Below are positions 14,631 to 22,569 of a DNA stretch of 33,848 nt, one piece after another (position 1 is the stretch's first letter; each line of letters begins with the position of its first letter). This stretch comes from Terriglobia bacterium (GTDB taxonomy: Bacteria; Acidobacteriota; Terriglobia; Terriglobales; Acidobacteriaceae), in assembly GCA_020073285.1 (NCBI GenBank), contig JAIQFM010000030.1, positions 1 to 33,848 on the forward strand. The letters run 5' to 3'. The notes beneath the pieces were generated by a model that saw only the letters and a program-made list of their open reading frames with translations, did not search any database and was not told where the DNA came from. The translations under genes and the position numbers were made by a program.

Positions 14631-14771
14631 CGTCTAACTCCGTACAGAAATGAATTCGAACCAATCCGCAAACAAGCGATTCTACGATACGGGGGTGTGA
14701 TGCGCGAACTGCCGGGCTGGCATGGATGTTTCGTGCATTCCTTCGCGTCGCGCCGCCTCTGGTCGTGACGG

Positions 14772-16706
14772 CTAATCACCGCTCCCGGTGCTCGCCGCCG
14801 GCAGAGCAAACACATCGACGCGTGATTCCGCGTTCTTCCCGCGGTACACGCGCTCAGTCGCCTTCTGGAAATCCGACGGCTTCGCCGTGTAAATGTCCAC
14901 AAACGTCTGCGGATTGATGTCCACCAGCGGGAACCACGTGCTCTGAACCTGTACCATGATGCGGTGCCCGCGACGGAAGGTGTGGTTCACATCCGGCATC
15001 ACGAACTCCACCTTCGTCGTCTTCCCCGGCTGGAAAGGCTCCGGCTTCGAGTAGCTGTTGCGGAAGCGGCCGCGCATCGGTTCGCCGCGCACCAGTTGCT
15101 GGTAGCCGCCCATGTGGACCTCGGCGGGGTTCGGATCCGGATCCGGCGCATCAGTGGGATACACGTCAATCAGCTTGACGATGAAATCCGAATCGGTGCC
15201 GCTGGTGGAGACCATCAGGCTGGGCTGCACCGGCCCTGCCAGCGTGATGTCCTCCGGCAAAGGCTCGGTCTGATAGTCGAGCACGTCGGTGCGCCGTCCC
15301 TGCAGCCGGTTGTCGCCATCCATGTACGCCCGCGCCATGCCGCCGAACGTGTGATCGAAATACGGCACCGGCTTGTTCGGATCGCTCACGTACTCATCGA
15401 ACACGTCCCCGCTTTCCGTTGGCGGATGAAACGACAACGTCCCGTTCGCGCCGAAGTAAAGCGTCTTCTTCGCCGCGCTCTTCGGCGGCCAGGCGTCGTA
15501 CTTGCGCCATTGGTTGGTGCCGGTCTCGAACACGTACGCCGTCGGCAGGTCGTTCGCGCCTTTGCCTTTCAGGTAGTACTCGAAGAATGGGAACTCGATG
15601 TGCTCGCGATAAAACTCGCCCGTTCTTGCATTGAAGTGCACGTCGCCCAACTGCTCGCCATCCGTGCGCGCCCAGCAGCCATGGCACCATGGACCCATGA
15701 CCAGCCGCACCGCTGACGCGGGCGAATTTTTCGCCACCGTCTTGTAGGTGTTCAGCGCGCCGTAGAGATTCTCGGCGTCGAACCAGCCGCCGACCGTCAG
15801 CACCGCCGGTTTGATGTCCTTCAAATGCGGCAGGAGGTTGCGCGCCTGCCAGTACGCGTCGTAATTGGGATGCTGCAGGAATTCGTCCCAGAACGCGACC
15901 TTGTGATGCAGATACTTTTCGTCGGCCAGCGGCAGCGGCTCAATGCCCTTGTAGAACTCATACCCGTCGTTGGGAATTTTGAACGATCGCTGGTGCCACT
16001 CCTTGGCCGGCGCCGCACGCGGCAGGCCGAAGACGGAGATGAATCCGAAAAAGTGCGGCAGGTAAACCGCGCCGTGGTGGTGAAAGTCATCGCCCACGAA
16101 CCAGTTCGCAATCGGCGCCTGCGGCGACGCCGCTTGCAGCGCGGGATGCGCATTGATTATCCCGGTCGAGGTGTAGAAGCCCGGGTACGAAATCCCCCAC
16201 ATCCCGACTTTACCGTTGTTGTGCGCAACGTTCCTCAGCATCCATTCGATCGTGTCGTAGGTGTCGGTGGACTCGTCCACCGCCTTGCCGCCCTTTTCCG
16301 CGGCGTCCTCCGGACGCATGTTCACGAACTCGCCCTCCGACATGAACGCGCCGCGCACGTCCTGGTACACGAAAATGTACTTGCCGCGCGTGAACAGCTC
16401 CGACGGCCCCAGCAGTCCCTTGTAATTCTCCGTCCCGTAGGGCGCGACGCTGTACGGCGTGCGGTCGTACATGATCGGGTACGGGTTCGCGGCCGACGCG
16501 TCTTTGGGCACGTAAACGCTGGTGAACAGGCGCACGCCGTCGCGCATCGCGACCATGAACTCGTGCTTGGTGTAGTTGGCCTTGACAAATTCGGCGAGCT
16601 CTCTCTCTTTCGCCGTGGGCTCGCCGCGCTCCTGCGCCGCGGCCGGCACGACCGCGAGCAGCAGGATGACAAGGCACAGCAGGACTTCCCGCTTCAGCAG
16701 GCGCAC
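14772..16706 (-). CDS. Secreted CocE/NonD-family alpha/beta hydrolase (X-Pro peptidase / ester hydrolase-like)
   Basis: A 644-aa protein. Residues 1-24 are a clear signal peptide (KREVLLCLVILLLAVVPAAAQ), so it is exported. The nucleophile is Ser173 in WGISYPGFY (GxSYxG). The other triad residues are probably Asp in GGWFDAEN and His in GPWCHGCW. A C-terminal jelly-roll follows from about residue 420, as in X-Pro dipeptidyl-peptidases, cocaine esterase, glutaryl-7-ACA acylases and alpha-amino-acid ester hydrolases. The HGAVYLPHFFGFISVFG region and the secreted form most resemble the amino-acid ester hydrolase/acylase branch. The substrate is not predictable. It sits alone between lpd and hemB, with repeats on its upstream side. 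Confidence 0.85.
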   Translation of the reverse strand: MRLLKREVLLCLVILLLAVVPAAAQERGEPTAKERELAEFVKANYTKHEFMVAMRDGVRLFTSVYVPKDASAANPYPIMYDRTPYSVAPYGTENYKGLLGPSELFTRGKYIFVYQDVRGAFMSEGEFVNMRPEDAAEKGGKAVDESTDTYDTIEWMLRNVAHNNGKVGMWGISYPGFYTSTGIINAHPALQAASPQAPIANWFVGDDFHHHGAVYLPHFFGFISVFGLPRAAPAKEWHQRSFKIPNDGYEFYKGIEPLPLADEKYLHHKVAFWDEFLQHPNYDAYWQARNLLPHLKDIKPAVLTVGGWFDAENLYGALNTYKTVAKNSPASAVRLVMGPWCHGCWARTDGEQLGDVHFNARTGEFYREHIEFPFFEYYLKGKGANDLPTAYVFETGTNQWRKYDAWPPKSAAKKTLYFGANGTLSFHPPTESGDVFDEYVSDPNKPVPYFDHTFGGMARAYMDGDNRLQGRRTDVLDYQTEPLPEDITLAGPVQPSLMVSTSGTDSDFIVKLIDVYPTDAPDPDPNPAEVHMGGYQQLVRGEPMRGRFRNSYSKPEPFQPGKTTKVEFVMPDVNHTFRRGHRIMVQVQSTWFPLVDINPQTFVDIYTAKPSDFQKATERVYRGKNAESRVDVFALPAASTGSGD

Positions 16707-16789
16707 TCAATCACCTCGTGATGAGATGGGAAGATCAGAACGTCGCATTAAAACGCAACCGACGGCGCGCTTGCAAGCCGCGAACGGAA

Positions 16790-16884
16790 AGCCGCGGATG
16801 TCACGGATCGGCACGGATCAAAATCACCTGCGTTCATCCGTGTAAATCTGTGGCCGTTCTTCCTGAAGCCTGCAGCCAGGAGCC
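16790..16884. repeat. Compound repeat upstream of the hydrolase gene
   Basis: AGCCGCGGATGTCACGGATC at 16790 faces ATCCGTGTAAATCTGTGGCC ending near 16854, with CTGCGTTC between; this is the same type as 7136-7224. It is followed by 7-bp words CCTGAAG, CCTGCAG, CCAGGAG (16862-16882), the same words as at 1001-1030. It lies between the hemB stop and the hydrolase start, both on the - strand. Confidence 0.7.
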
Positions 16885-17942
16885 TACGCCAACAGCCTCG
16901 CCACATCTTTAGCGAAGTAGGTGAGGATGATGCTCGCTCCGGCGCGCTGGATCGAGGTCAGCGACTCCAGCATCACGCGCTCGCGGTCGATCCATCCATT
17001 GCGCGCCGCCGCCTCGATCATCGCGAACTCCCCAGACACCTGATAGGCCGCCACCGGCACTTGGAAGCGCTCGTAGGCGGCGCGAATCACGTCCAGGTAC
17101 GGCAGCGCCGGCTTCACCATGATGATGTCCGCGCCTTCCTCGAGGTCGAGCTCGATCTCCTTCAGCGCCTCACGGAAGTTGGCCGGGTCCATCTGATAAC
17201 TGCGCCGATCGCCGAACTGCGGCGCGGAATCGGCCGCCTCGCGGAACGGCCCGTAGAACCCGCTGGCGAATTTCGCGGCGTAGCTGAGGATAGGAGTGTT
17301 GGTGAAGCCGTTGTCATCGAGTCCCTTGCGGATCGCCGCCACGCGCCCGTCCATCATGTCGCTGGGCGCGATGATGTCCATGCCCGCCCTCGCCTGCGAA
17401 ACCGCCGTCTTGGCGAGGATGTCGAGTGTGGCGTCGTTCACGATCTCGAACTCGTCCGCCAGCGCCTGCTGCACCGCGGCGCCCACCGAATGCGTGACCA
17501 CGACTCGCTGCGCCTCCGGTCGAGGCTTCGCTTTCTGCTGCACGATCCCGCAGTGCCCGTGGCTCATGTACTCGCACAGGCAAACGTCGCCCACCACCAT
17601 CAGGCCCGGCGCCTCGCGCTTGATCGCCCGCGTGGCGCGCTGCACGATGCCATCGTCGTCCCACGCGCCGGTGGCGATCTCGTCCTTCTTCTCCGGCAGC
17701 CCGAACAGGATCACCGCCGGAATACCGAGCGACTTCACCTCGCGCGCTTCCTTCACCGCCTCGTCGACGGAGAGATTGCAGACCCCGGGCATGGAGCGGA
17801 TTTCCTTGCGCACGCCCTCGCCCGGGCAGACGAACAGCGGGTAGATGAATCCCTCCGGAGTCAGGCGGGTTTCACGCACGAACGAACGCAGTGCGTCGCT
17901 GGCGCGCAGGCGGCGTGGACGCTGAATGGGAAAGCTCATCAT
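16884..17942 (-). CDS. hemB: Delta-aminolevulinic acid dehydratase (porphobilinogen synthase)
   Basis: A 352-aa enzyme that condenses two 5-aminolevulinate molecules to porphobilinogen in tetrapyrrole synthesis. Both active-site lysines are visible: Lys224 in [17 protein letters not shown] and the Schiff-base Lys277 in [11 protein letters not shown]. The metal site has the zinc-type cysteines in [14 protein letters not shown], so it is a Zn-type enzyme and not the Asp-rich Mg type. Length is slightly above the usual 320-340 because of a short N-terminal arm ([18 protein letters not shown]), itself a family feature. GAGG precedes the ATG. A candidate promoter is listed at 17961-17987. Confidence 0.96.
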   Translation of the reverse strand: MMSFPIQRPRRLRASDALRSFVRETRLTPEGFIYPLFVCPGEGVRKEIRSMPGVCNLSVDEAVKEAREVKSLGIPAVILFGLPEKKDEIATGAWDDDGIVQRATRAIKREAPGLMVVGDVCLCEYMSHGHCGIVQQKAKPRPEAQRVVVTHSVGAAVQQALADEFEIVNDATLDILAKTAVSQARAGMDIIAPSDMMDGRVAAIRKGLDDNGFTNTPILSYAAKFASGFYGPFREAADSAPQFGDRRSYQMDPANFREALKEIELDLEEGADIIMVKPALPYLDVIRAAYERFQVPVAAYQVSGEFAMIEAAARNGWIDRERVMLESLTSIQRAGASIILTYFAKDVARLLA

Positions 17943-17960
17943 GACCTCGCGTAAAACTAA

Positions 17961-17987
17961 ATTCTAGCACCGGGAATCGCCCAGCAA
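17961..17987 (-). promoter_or_regulatory. Candidate hemB promoter with extended -10
   Basis: On the - strand, TTGCTG (17982-17987) and TAGAAT (17961-17966) are spaced by 15 bp, and the -10 is preceded by TGC (extended -10). The -10 ends 18 bp before the hemB start. The short spacer makes the -35 assignment weak. Confidence 0.4.
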
Positions 17988-18052
17988 TGCGCGCAAGGCA
18001 TGATTTAAGCGGGGGTGATTGCGGTCACAGACGGAGGTGATGAGAGTTGGCG

Positions 18053-18120
18053 GGAGATCGGGTGACCGGGGGCCGAGGTCCCCCCGAGGGCCCGACCACC
18101 CGATCGCCCGATCACCCGAT
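18053..18120. repeat. Inverted repeat with CCCGATC heptamer words
   Basis: GAGATCGGGTGACC on the left faces CCACCCGATCGCCCGATC on the right, around GGGGGCCGAGGTCCCCCC. The right arm is read as 7-bp words CCGATCG, CCCGATC, ACCCGAT. It ends 4 bp from the bactofilin stop codon and could act as a terminator stem without a T-run. Confidence 0.75.
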
Positions 18121-18124
18121 GGTG

Positions 18125-18646
18125 CTACGCCGAGACGGCGTTGGCGCGTTCCGGTTCCACCAACTTGGGGGAGGCGGAAGTCGAAACCGGTTGCGGGCTC
18201 TGCCGCGTCGACTCCGAACGCCGCATGTCAATGCTGCCCTTGAAGTACGCGCCTTCTTCGATGCTGACGCTGTGCGCCGAAATGTCGCCCACCAGCGAAC
18301 CGCCGTTGCGGATGTCAATGCGCTCGCTGACGTTCACCTGGCCCGTGAGCGATCCGCGCACCACCACCTCGCGCGCGCTGATGTTGGACTGCACTACCGC
18401 CTCCGGCCCGATGTTCAGGTAAGCGCCTTCAAGGCCGATTCTTCCCTTCACGCATCCTTCGATGTGCAGCGCCTCGGTTCCGGTGATGTCTCCGGCAATG
18501 GTGATGGTCTTGCCGATCACGGCCGCTCCCGGCTGCGGCAGGGCCGACACCCGCGCGGCGATCGTGTTTGCCGGTCGCGGCGTGTCCGACAGCGGTTCGG
18601 TCATGGGCGAACTCTTGGGGGGATACACAGGCTTGGAATTCCACAT
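18125..18646 (-). CDS. Bactofilin (cytoskeletal polymer protein)
   Basis: A 173-aa protein starting at the ATG at 18646, chosen because GGAGG lies 9 bp upstream; an upstream in-frame start would add 19 residues. The central bactofilin (DUF583) beta-helix spans about residues 40-145. It begins VIGKTITIAGDITGTEALHIEGCVKG, and repeated short strands follow (AVVQSNISAREVVVRGSLTGQVNVSERIDIRNGGSLVGDI), giving the regular VxG/IxG rungs of the family. Disordered Pro/Ser-rich tails flank it. Bactofilins form nucleotide-free filaments involved in cell shape or polar organisation. It is divergent from mutS2 with a 243-bp gap. Confidence 0.93.
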   Translation of the reverse strand: MWNSKPVYPPKSSPMTEPLSDTPRPANTIAARVSALPQPGAAVIGKTITIAGDITGTEALHIEGCVKGRIGLEGAYLNIGPEAVVQSNISAREVVVRGSLTGQVNVSERIDIRNGGSLVGDISAHSVSIEEGAYFKGSIDMRRSESTRQSPQPVSTSASPKLVEPERANAVSA

Positions 18647-18802
18647 GGCAAATGCCTCCAGGGATCGTGGCGTTCTGAATTGATATCGCGGCCCGGCCCC
18701 CAATCACAGGTGCCGATAGGCCATGGCCCGGGGCCATGCCCTTTCAGTGCCTTGCGGCCTCAAAGCGTTTACCATGTTGGTTTGACGTCCTGTACGTCAG
18801 GA

Positions 18803-18889
18803 TTAAGAAGTCAGAAGTCAGCACTGAAAACCAGGCGGACCATCGTCGCCGTGCTTCTTAACTTCTTGCTTCTTACTTCTGACTTTCTT
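18803..18889. repeat. Heptamer-phased inverted repeat abutting the mutS2 start
   Basis: The left arm has words AAGAAGT, CAGAAGT, CAGCACT. The right arm (18853-18889) has CTTCTTA, ACTTCTT, GCTTCTT, ACTTCTG, ACTTTCTT. The arms are complementary with a spacer of about 25 bp. The right arm ends at the base before the mutS2 ATG, so no Shine-Dalgarno sequence fits between them. A short TGACGTCctgtACGTCA palindrome lies just to the left (18783-18798). Confidence 0.85.
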
Positions 18890-21511
18890 ATGCCGGAAGC
18901 CTTGCGCCACCCCAGCGCGCGCGTGCTGGAATTCGATTCGCTGCGCCAGATGCTGAGCGGCTACGCCTGGTCACCGCTCGGCAAATCGCGCATTGAACGC
19001 CTGCAGCCCACCGCCGACCGGGCCTGGATCGAGCGCCAGCAGCAGCTCACCGCCGAGGTCCGAGGCTTCCTCCGCTGCGGCGGACATTTTGATTTTTCCG
19101 GGCTCACTGACCCCGCCGCGCTGGTGGAGAAATCGCGCATCGAGGGCGCGGCGCTCGAGACCACCCAGTTGCGCGACATCGTGCTGGTGGTGGACCGCGC
19201 CGACGAGTGGCGCCACATCTCGCGGAATCCGCCCTCCTCCATGCGCGCGCCCAAGCCCGGCCAGCCCGGGCAAACCATGGACGAAGCCGGCAATCCCTGG
19301 CTCGCAGTCGCCGAGCTCTCCTCCGCCATCGCCGATTTCACCGACTTCCTGCGCTTGTTTCGCAACAAGATCCTGCCCGACGGCACCCTGGACGACCGCG
19401 CCTCGCCCGAGCTGGCGCGCCTCCGCCGCGACGTCGAAAAGCAGAAGCGCCTCATCCAGGAATCGCTGCGCGCCTACGTCCGCCGGCTCGCCGAGGGTGG
19501 CGCCGCGCAGGAAGAACTGGTCACGATTCGCGGCGAGCGCTTTGTCATTCCGGTCAAGGTCGAGCAGAAGAAGCGCGTGCAGGGCGTGATCCACGGCGCC
19601 AGCTCCAGCGGTCAAACCGTGTTTGTCGAGCCCCTGGAAACCATCGAGCAGAACAACGAACTCGTGCGTCTGCTGGAGGAGGAGCAGGAGGAGATCCACC
19701 GCATCCTGCTGGAAATGACGCGTCGCGTCGCCGAGCATTCCTGGGCCATCCAGGCTGCCACCGACACGCTCGCCGAACTGGAACTACAGTTCGCCAAGGC
19801 GCGGTTCGGTGAAGACTACAACTGCACGCTCGTTAGCTTCGTCGCCGGCAACCGCGTGGCGCAGGGGACCAGCACTGCCGCAATGTCTGTCGACCACAAG
19901 CGGGTGGCGCGGGGCGAATCTGGGGTGGCGCAGAGCTTCAGCCCTGCGAATTCAAGCGCCCCTCCCACCGAGGCTTCAGCCCCTGAGGTACTTAACGGCG
20001 AATTCGTCCTGCACCATGCCCGTCACCCTCTGCTGGAGCGCACCCTGCGCCCGAAAAATCAGCGCGTGGTCCCCATCTCGGTCGAGCTTGATTCCGATCA
20101 TTGCCAGTTGGTCGTCACCGGACCCAACACCGGCGGCAAAACCGTTTCTCTCAAGACCATCGGCCTGCTCTCGCTGATGGCGCAGTCCGGGATTCCGGTG
20201 CCCGCCGATCGCGCCGAGCTGCCCGTCTTCGACGCCGTGCTGGCCGACATCGGCGACTACCAGTCCATCGAGCAAAACCTCTCGACATTTTCCGCTCACC
20301 TCACCAACATTGACTTCATCTCCCGCACCGCGACGCCCGATTCGCTCGTCCTGCTCGACGAACTTGGCTCCTCCACCGATCCCGAGGAAGGCGCGGCACT
20401 CGCGGTCGCCATCGCCGAGCACTTTCTCCATATCGGCTGCACCAGCGTGATCTCCACCCATCACACCTCGCTGAAGGTTTACGGCGCGAACACGCCTGGA
20501 GTGCTCAATGCGGCCGTCGGCTTCGACGAGCGTACGCTCCAGCCGACCTACGAGCTGCGTGTCGGCGTGCCCGGCGCCTCGGCCGGGATCAACATCGCGC
20601 AGCGCCTCGGGCTGAACCCGGCCATCATCGAATCGGCGCGCGCCCGGCTCGGCGCCCAGGCGCAGGATGTCGGAAAGTTTCTCGACCGCCTCCACGCCGA
20701 ACTGCGCGACGCTGAATCCGAACGCTGCCGCATGCAGGCGCGCGAGCGGGAATTGCAGCGCGAACAAGACCGTCTCGCCGCCGAGGGTATGAAGGAGCAA
20801 CGCGCGCGCATTCGCGAACTCGATGACAAGCTCGCCTCGTTGCTGCGCGATTTCGAGTACCACGCGCGCGAAGCTGTGCAGGCCGTGCAGGACCGCGCCG
20901 CGCAGCAGAAGCTGTCGAAAGAAGCGGAGCGGCGCATGGCCAAGCTGCGTCGCGAATTCCGCGAGCAGTTCGATCAGACCGTCGTCGCTCACACCACCGG
21001 TGCCGACCGCGACGACCTGCATGCCCAGCCCCACGTTGTAAAGCGCATCCTCGAGGGCGACACGGTGAAGCTGAAGTCCCTCGGCCGCACTGCCCTGGTG
21101 AAGCGCAAGGTGTCCGACGATCAGTACGAGGTCGCCGTCGGCCCGATGACGATGAAAGTTCGGCAGGACGACATCGCGGAAATCGTCGCCCATGCCGCCG
21201 ATAATCCGGTCAAGGCGGCGCGCGCGCACGGCATCTCCGTCACGCTGGAGAAGGAAGATCTCACCACCCCGACCGAGATCAATGTCATCGGCCGCACCGT
21301 GGACGATGCCACCCGCGAAGTCGAGAAATTCGTGGACCGCGCCTTCCTCGCCGGCCTGCCCAAGGTCCGCATCGTGCACGGCAGCGGGATGGGAATTCTG
21401 CGTAAAGCTCTGCGCGAATATTTAAAATTGCACCCGCACGTCGCCAGCGTCTCCGAGCCGCCGCAACAGGAAGGCGGCGCCGGCGCGACGGTCGTGGAAC
21501 TGAGGGTCTGA
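18890..21511 (+). CDS. mutS2: MutS2 (endonuclease MutS2 / Smr-domain ATPase), with repeat-derived insertion
   Basis: The 873-aa form starting MPEALRHPSARVLEFDSLRQML is the family N-terminus. The frame continues upstream to 18047, but that part overlaps bactofilin and repeats and is rejected. The Walker A motif GPNTGGKT is at about 411-418, Walker B LVLLDELGSS at about 486-495, and STHHTSLK follows. A long coiled coil spans about 580-690. The C-terminal Smr domain (about 797-873) has VHGSGMGILR. MutS2 acts in recombination control and ribosome rescue. Residues about 325-367 are an extra, low-complexity segment (VAQGTSTAAM to SAPEVLNGEF) made partly from a GGGTGGCGCAGAGCTTCAGC repeat, lying before the ATPase domain. 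Carbonic anhydrase follows with a 2-bp gap. Confidence 0.94.
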   Translation: MPEALRHPSARVLEFDSLRQMLSGYAWSPLGKSRIERLQPTADRAWIERQQQLTAEVRGFLRCGGHFDFSGLTDPAALVEKSRIEGAALETTQLRDIVLVVDRADEWRHISRNPPSSMRAPKPGQPGQTMDEAGNPWLAVAELSSAIADFTDFLRLFRNKILPDGTLDDRASPELARLRRDVEKQKRLIQESLRAYVRRLAEGGAAQEELVTIRGERFVIPVKVEQKKRVQGVIHGASSSGQTVFVEPLETIEQNNELVRLLEEEQEEIHRILLEMTRRVAEHSWAIQAATDTLAELELQFAKARFGEDYNCTLVSFVAGNRVAQGTSTAAMSVDHKRVARGESGVAQSFSPANSSAPPTEASAPEVLNGEFVLHHARHPLLERTLRPKNQRVVPISVELDSDHCQLVVTGPNTGGKTVSLKTIGLLSLMAQSGIPVPADRAELPVFDAVLADIGDYQSIEQNLSTFSAHLTNIDFISRTATPDSLVLLDELGSSTDPEEGAALAVAIAEHFLHIGCTSVISTHHTSLKVYGANTPGVLNAAVGFDERTLQPTYELRVGVPGASAGINIAQRLGLNPAIIESARARLGAQAQDVGKFLDRLHAELRDAESERCRMQARERELQREQDRLAAEGMKEQRARIRELDDKLASLLRDFEYHAREAVQAVQDRAAQQKLSKEAERRMAKLRREFREQFDQTVVAHTTGADRDDLHAQPHVVKRILEGDTVKLKSLGRTALVKRKVSDDQYEVAVGPMTMKVRQDDIAEIVAHAADNPVKAARAHGISVTLEKEDLTTPTEINVIGRTVDDATREVEKFVDRAFLAGLPKVRIVHGSGMGILRKALREYLKLHPHVASVSEPPQQEGGAGATVVELRV
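19903..19983. repeat. GGGTGGCGC-type repeat segment inside mutS2
   Basis: GGGTGGCGCGGGGCGAATCT at about 19902 is followed by GGGGTGGCGCAGAGCTTCAG at about 19922, then CCCTGCG and GAGGCTTCAGCCCCTGAG. The repeated GGTGGCGC and CTTCAGCCC words resemble intergenic repeats of acidobacterial genomes. The stretch is in frame in MutS2. Confidence 0.6.
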
Positions 21512-21513
21512 CC

Positions 21514-22110
21514 GTGAAAGCAGAAACGATTCCCAACCCCCAGCGGATCTGGTCCGATCTGATGGTCGGTAATGAGCGCTTCCACACTGGCCAACCACTG
21601 CCGCGCGACCTGCGGCGCGAGCGCGAAACGGTGGCCCAATCCCAGCACCCGAAAGCCCTGGTGCTCGCCTGTAGCGACAGCCGCGTAGCCCCGGAGATCA
21701 TTTTCGACCAGTGCCTGGGCGACCTGTTTGTCGTCCGCGTCGCCGGCAACGTCGCCGACAAGCTGGCCATCGGCTCGCTCGAATTCGGCGCCGGGGAGCT
21801 CGGCGTTTCCTTGCTCGTCGTCATCGGCCACCAGTACTGCCGAGGAGTGCAGGCGGCATGTTCCAGCGAGAAGGCCGGCTCGCCCAACCTGAAGGCGATC
21901 ATCAAGGCCATTCGAGCTTCCGGCGCTTCGCCAATCGTCGGCACCGCGGGCGATGGAAGCTGGTGCGAGGCGGTGAAAGAAAACGCCCGCTACGTCGCGC
22001 GCTCCGTGCTCGATCGCAGCGATCTCCTCCGCGACCGCGCGCAGCGCGGCGAGCTGGCAGTGGTGACCGCCTACTACCACCTCGATACCGGCGTGGTCGA
22101 GCGGCTATAG
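21514..22110 (+). CDS. Beta-class carbonic anhydrase
   Basis: A 198-aa protein that interconverts CO2 and bicarbonate. Zinc ligands and the dyad are visible: Cys53, Asp55 and Arg57 in ACSDSRV, and His106/Cys109 in VIGHQYC. The canonical GHxxCGA is GHQYCRG here, a small deviation next to the metal. VVRVAGNVADKLAIGSLEFG is the usual substrate-pocket segment. The start is GTG at 21514, with GAGGG about 9 bp upstream inside the end of mutS2; the 2-bp gap implies co-translation with mutS2. Length is near the lower range of bacterial beta-CAs. Cytoplasmic, because there is no signal peptide. Confidence 0.93.
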   Translation: MKAETIPNPQRIWSDLMVGNERFHTGQPLPRDLRRERETVAQSQHPKALVLACSDSRVAPEIIFDQCLGDLFVVRVAGNVADKLAIGSLEFGAGELGVSLLVVIGHQYCRGVQAACSSEKAGSPNLKAIIKAIRASGASPIVGTAGDGSWCEAVKENARYVARSVLDRSDLLRDRAQRGELAVVTAYYHLDTGVVERL

Positions 22111-22254
22111 GGGACTTTTTACCCTGTGTTTTCCGACTTTTCCTCAATTTCTTGCCCAGTTTTCCACAGGCATTCAACAGAAATGAGTAGATTTACTCTT
22201 GTGGACGCACAGCGCGCCTGAGAATCTGGTAACGGTCTCTCTTGCGGCGTCTCT

Positions 22255-22533
22255 ATGAACGACAATCTACCCCGGGCCCCCGAGTGGATACCGGAGTCTG
22301 AGTTCCGCGATACACTGCTCATGCAGCAATTGCCGGCCGCTCTGCGGAAGAAAAATCTGTTCTGGATCAACGCGCGCCAGTACCTCGCGCATGACGACGC
22401 GCAGTTGCCCCCGGAAGATTACCTCCGCCACTGGAAAAGGATTTACGAGTGCTGCTTGTCGCATGACCTCTGCACCTTGCGGCGTCTTTCCTATCTCAGC
22501 TTCGATGCGCCCGGGGAATACGACATCCACTAG
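22255..22533 (+). CDS. Small hypothetical protein upstream of dnaG
   Basis: A 92-aa protein, not recognised. The sequence looks protein-like: PEWIPESEFRDTLLMQQLPAALRKKNLFWINARQYL, then PPEDYLRHWKRIYECCLSHDLCTLRRLSYLSFDAPGEYD. It is mostly helical and rich in aromatic residues, with a CCxxxxLC cysteine cluster that could hint at metal or redox function. The start has no clear Shine-Dalgarno sequence. The preceding 145 bp are AT-rich and may hold a promoter. The gene ends 36 bp before dnaG and may be cotranscribed with it. Confidence 0.6.
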   Translation: MNDNLPRAPEWIPESEFRDTLLMQQLPAALRKKNLFWINARQYLAHDDAQLPPEDYLRHWKRIYECCLSHDLCTLRRLSYLSFDAPGEYDIH

Positions 22534-22548
22534 TCGCCACGGCCATCG

Positions 22549-22568
22549 CTGAGCACTGACCACTGTCT
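22549..22568. repeat. Heptamer words just before dnaG
   Basis: GCTGAGC, ACTGACC, ACTGTCT run directly up to the dnaG ATG. The same ACTGACCACTG words are found before the 770-aa tail gene at 3771-3781. Only one arm is recognisable. No Shine-Dalgarno sequence is left between the array and the start codon. Confidence 0.6.
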
Positions 22569-22569
22569 C

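Noticed and set aside
13269-14768. Long open frame antisense to lpdA (499 codons)
   Set aside because: It is a shadow of GC-rich codon use; the lpdA frame has all catalytic motifs.
18047-18889. Upstream in-frame extension of mutS2 by 281 residues
   Set aside because: It overlaps the bactofilin gene on the other strand and two repeat elements, is Arg-rich, and the conserved MutS2 N-terminus begins at 18890.
22150-22200. DnaA boxes upstream of the dnaG operon (TTTTCCACA)
   Set aside because: One near-match in an AT-rich stretch without a cluster; not enough to call a regulatory site or origin.
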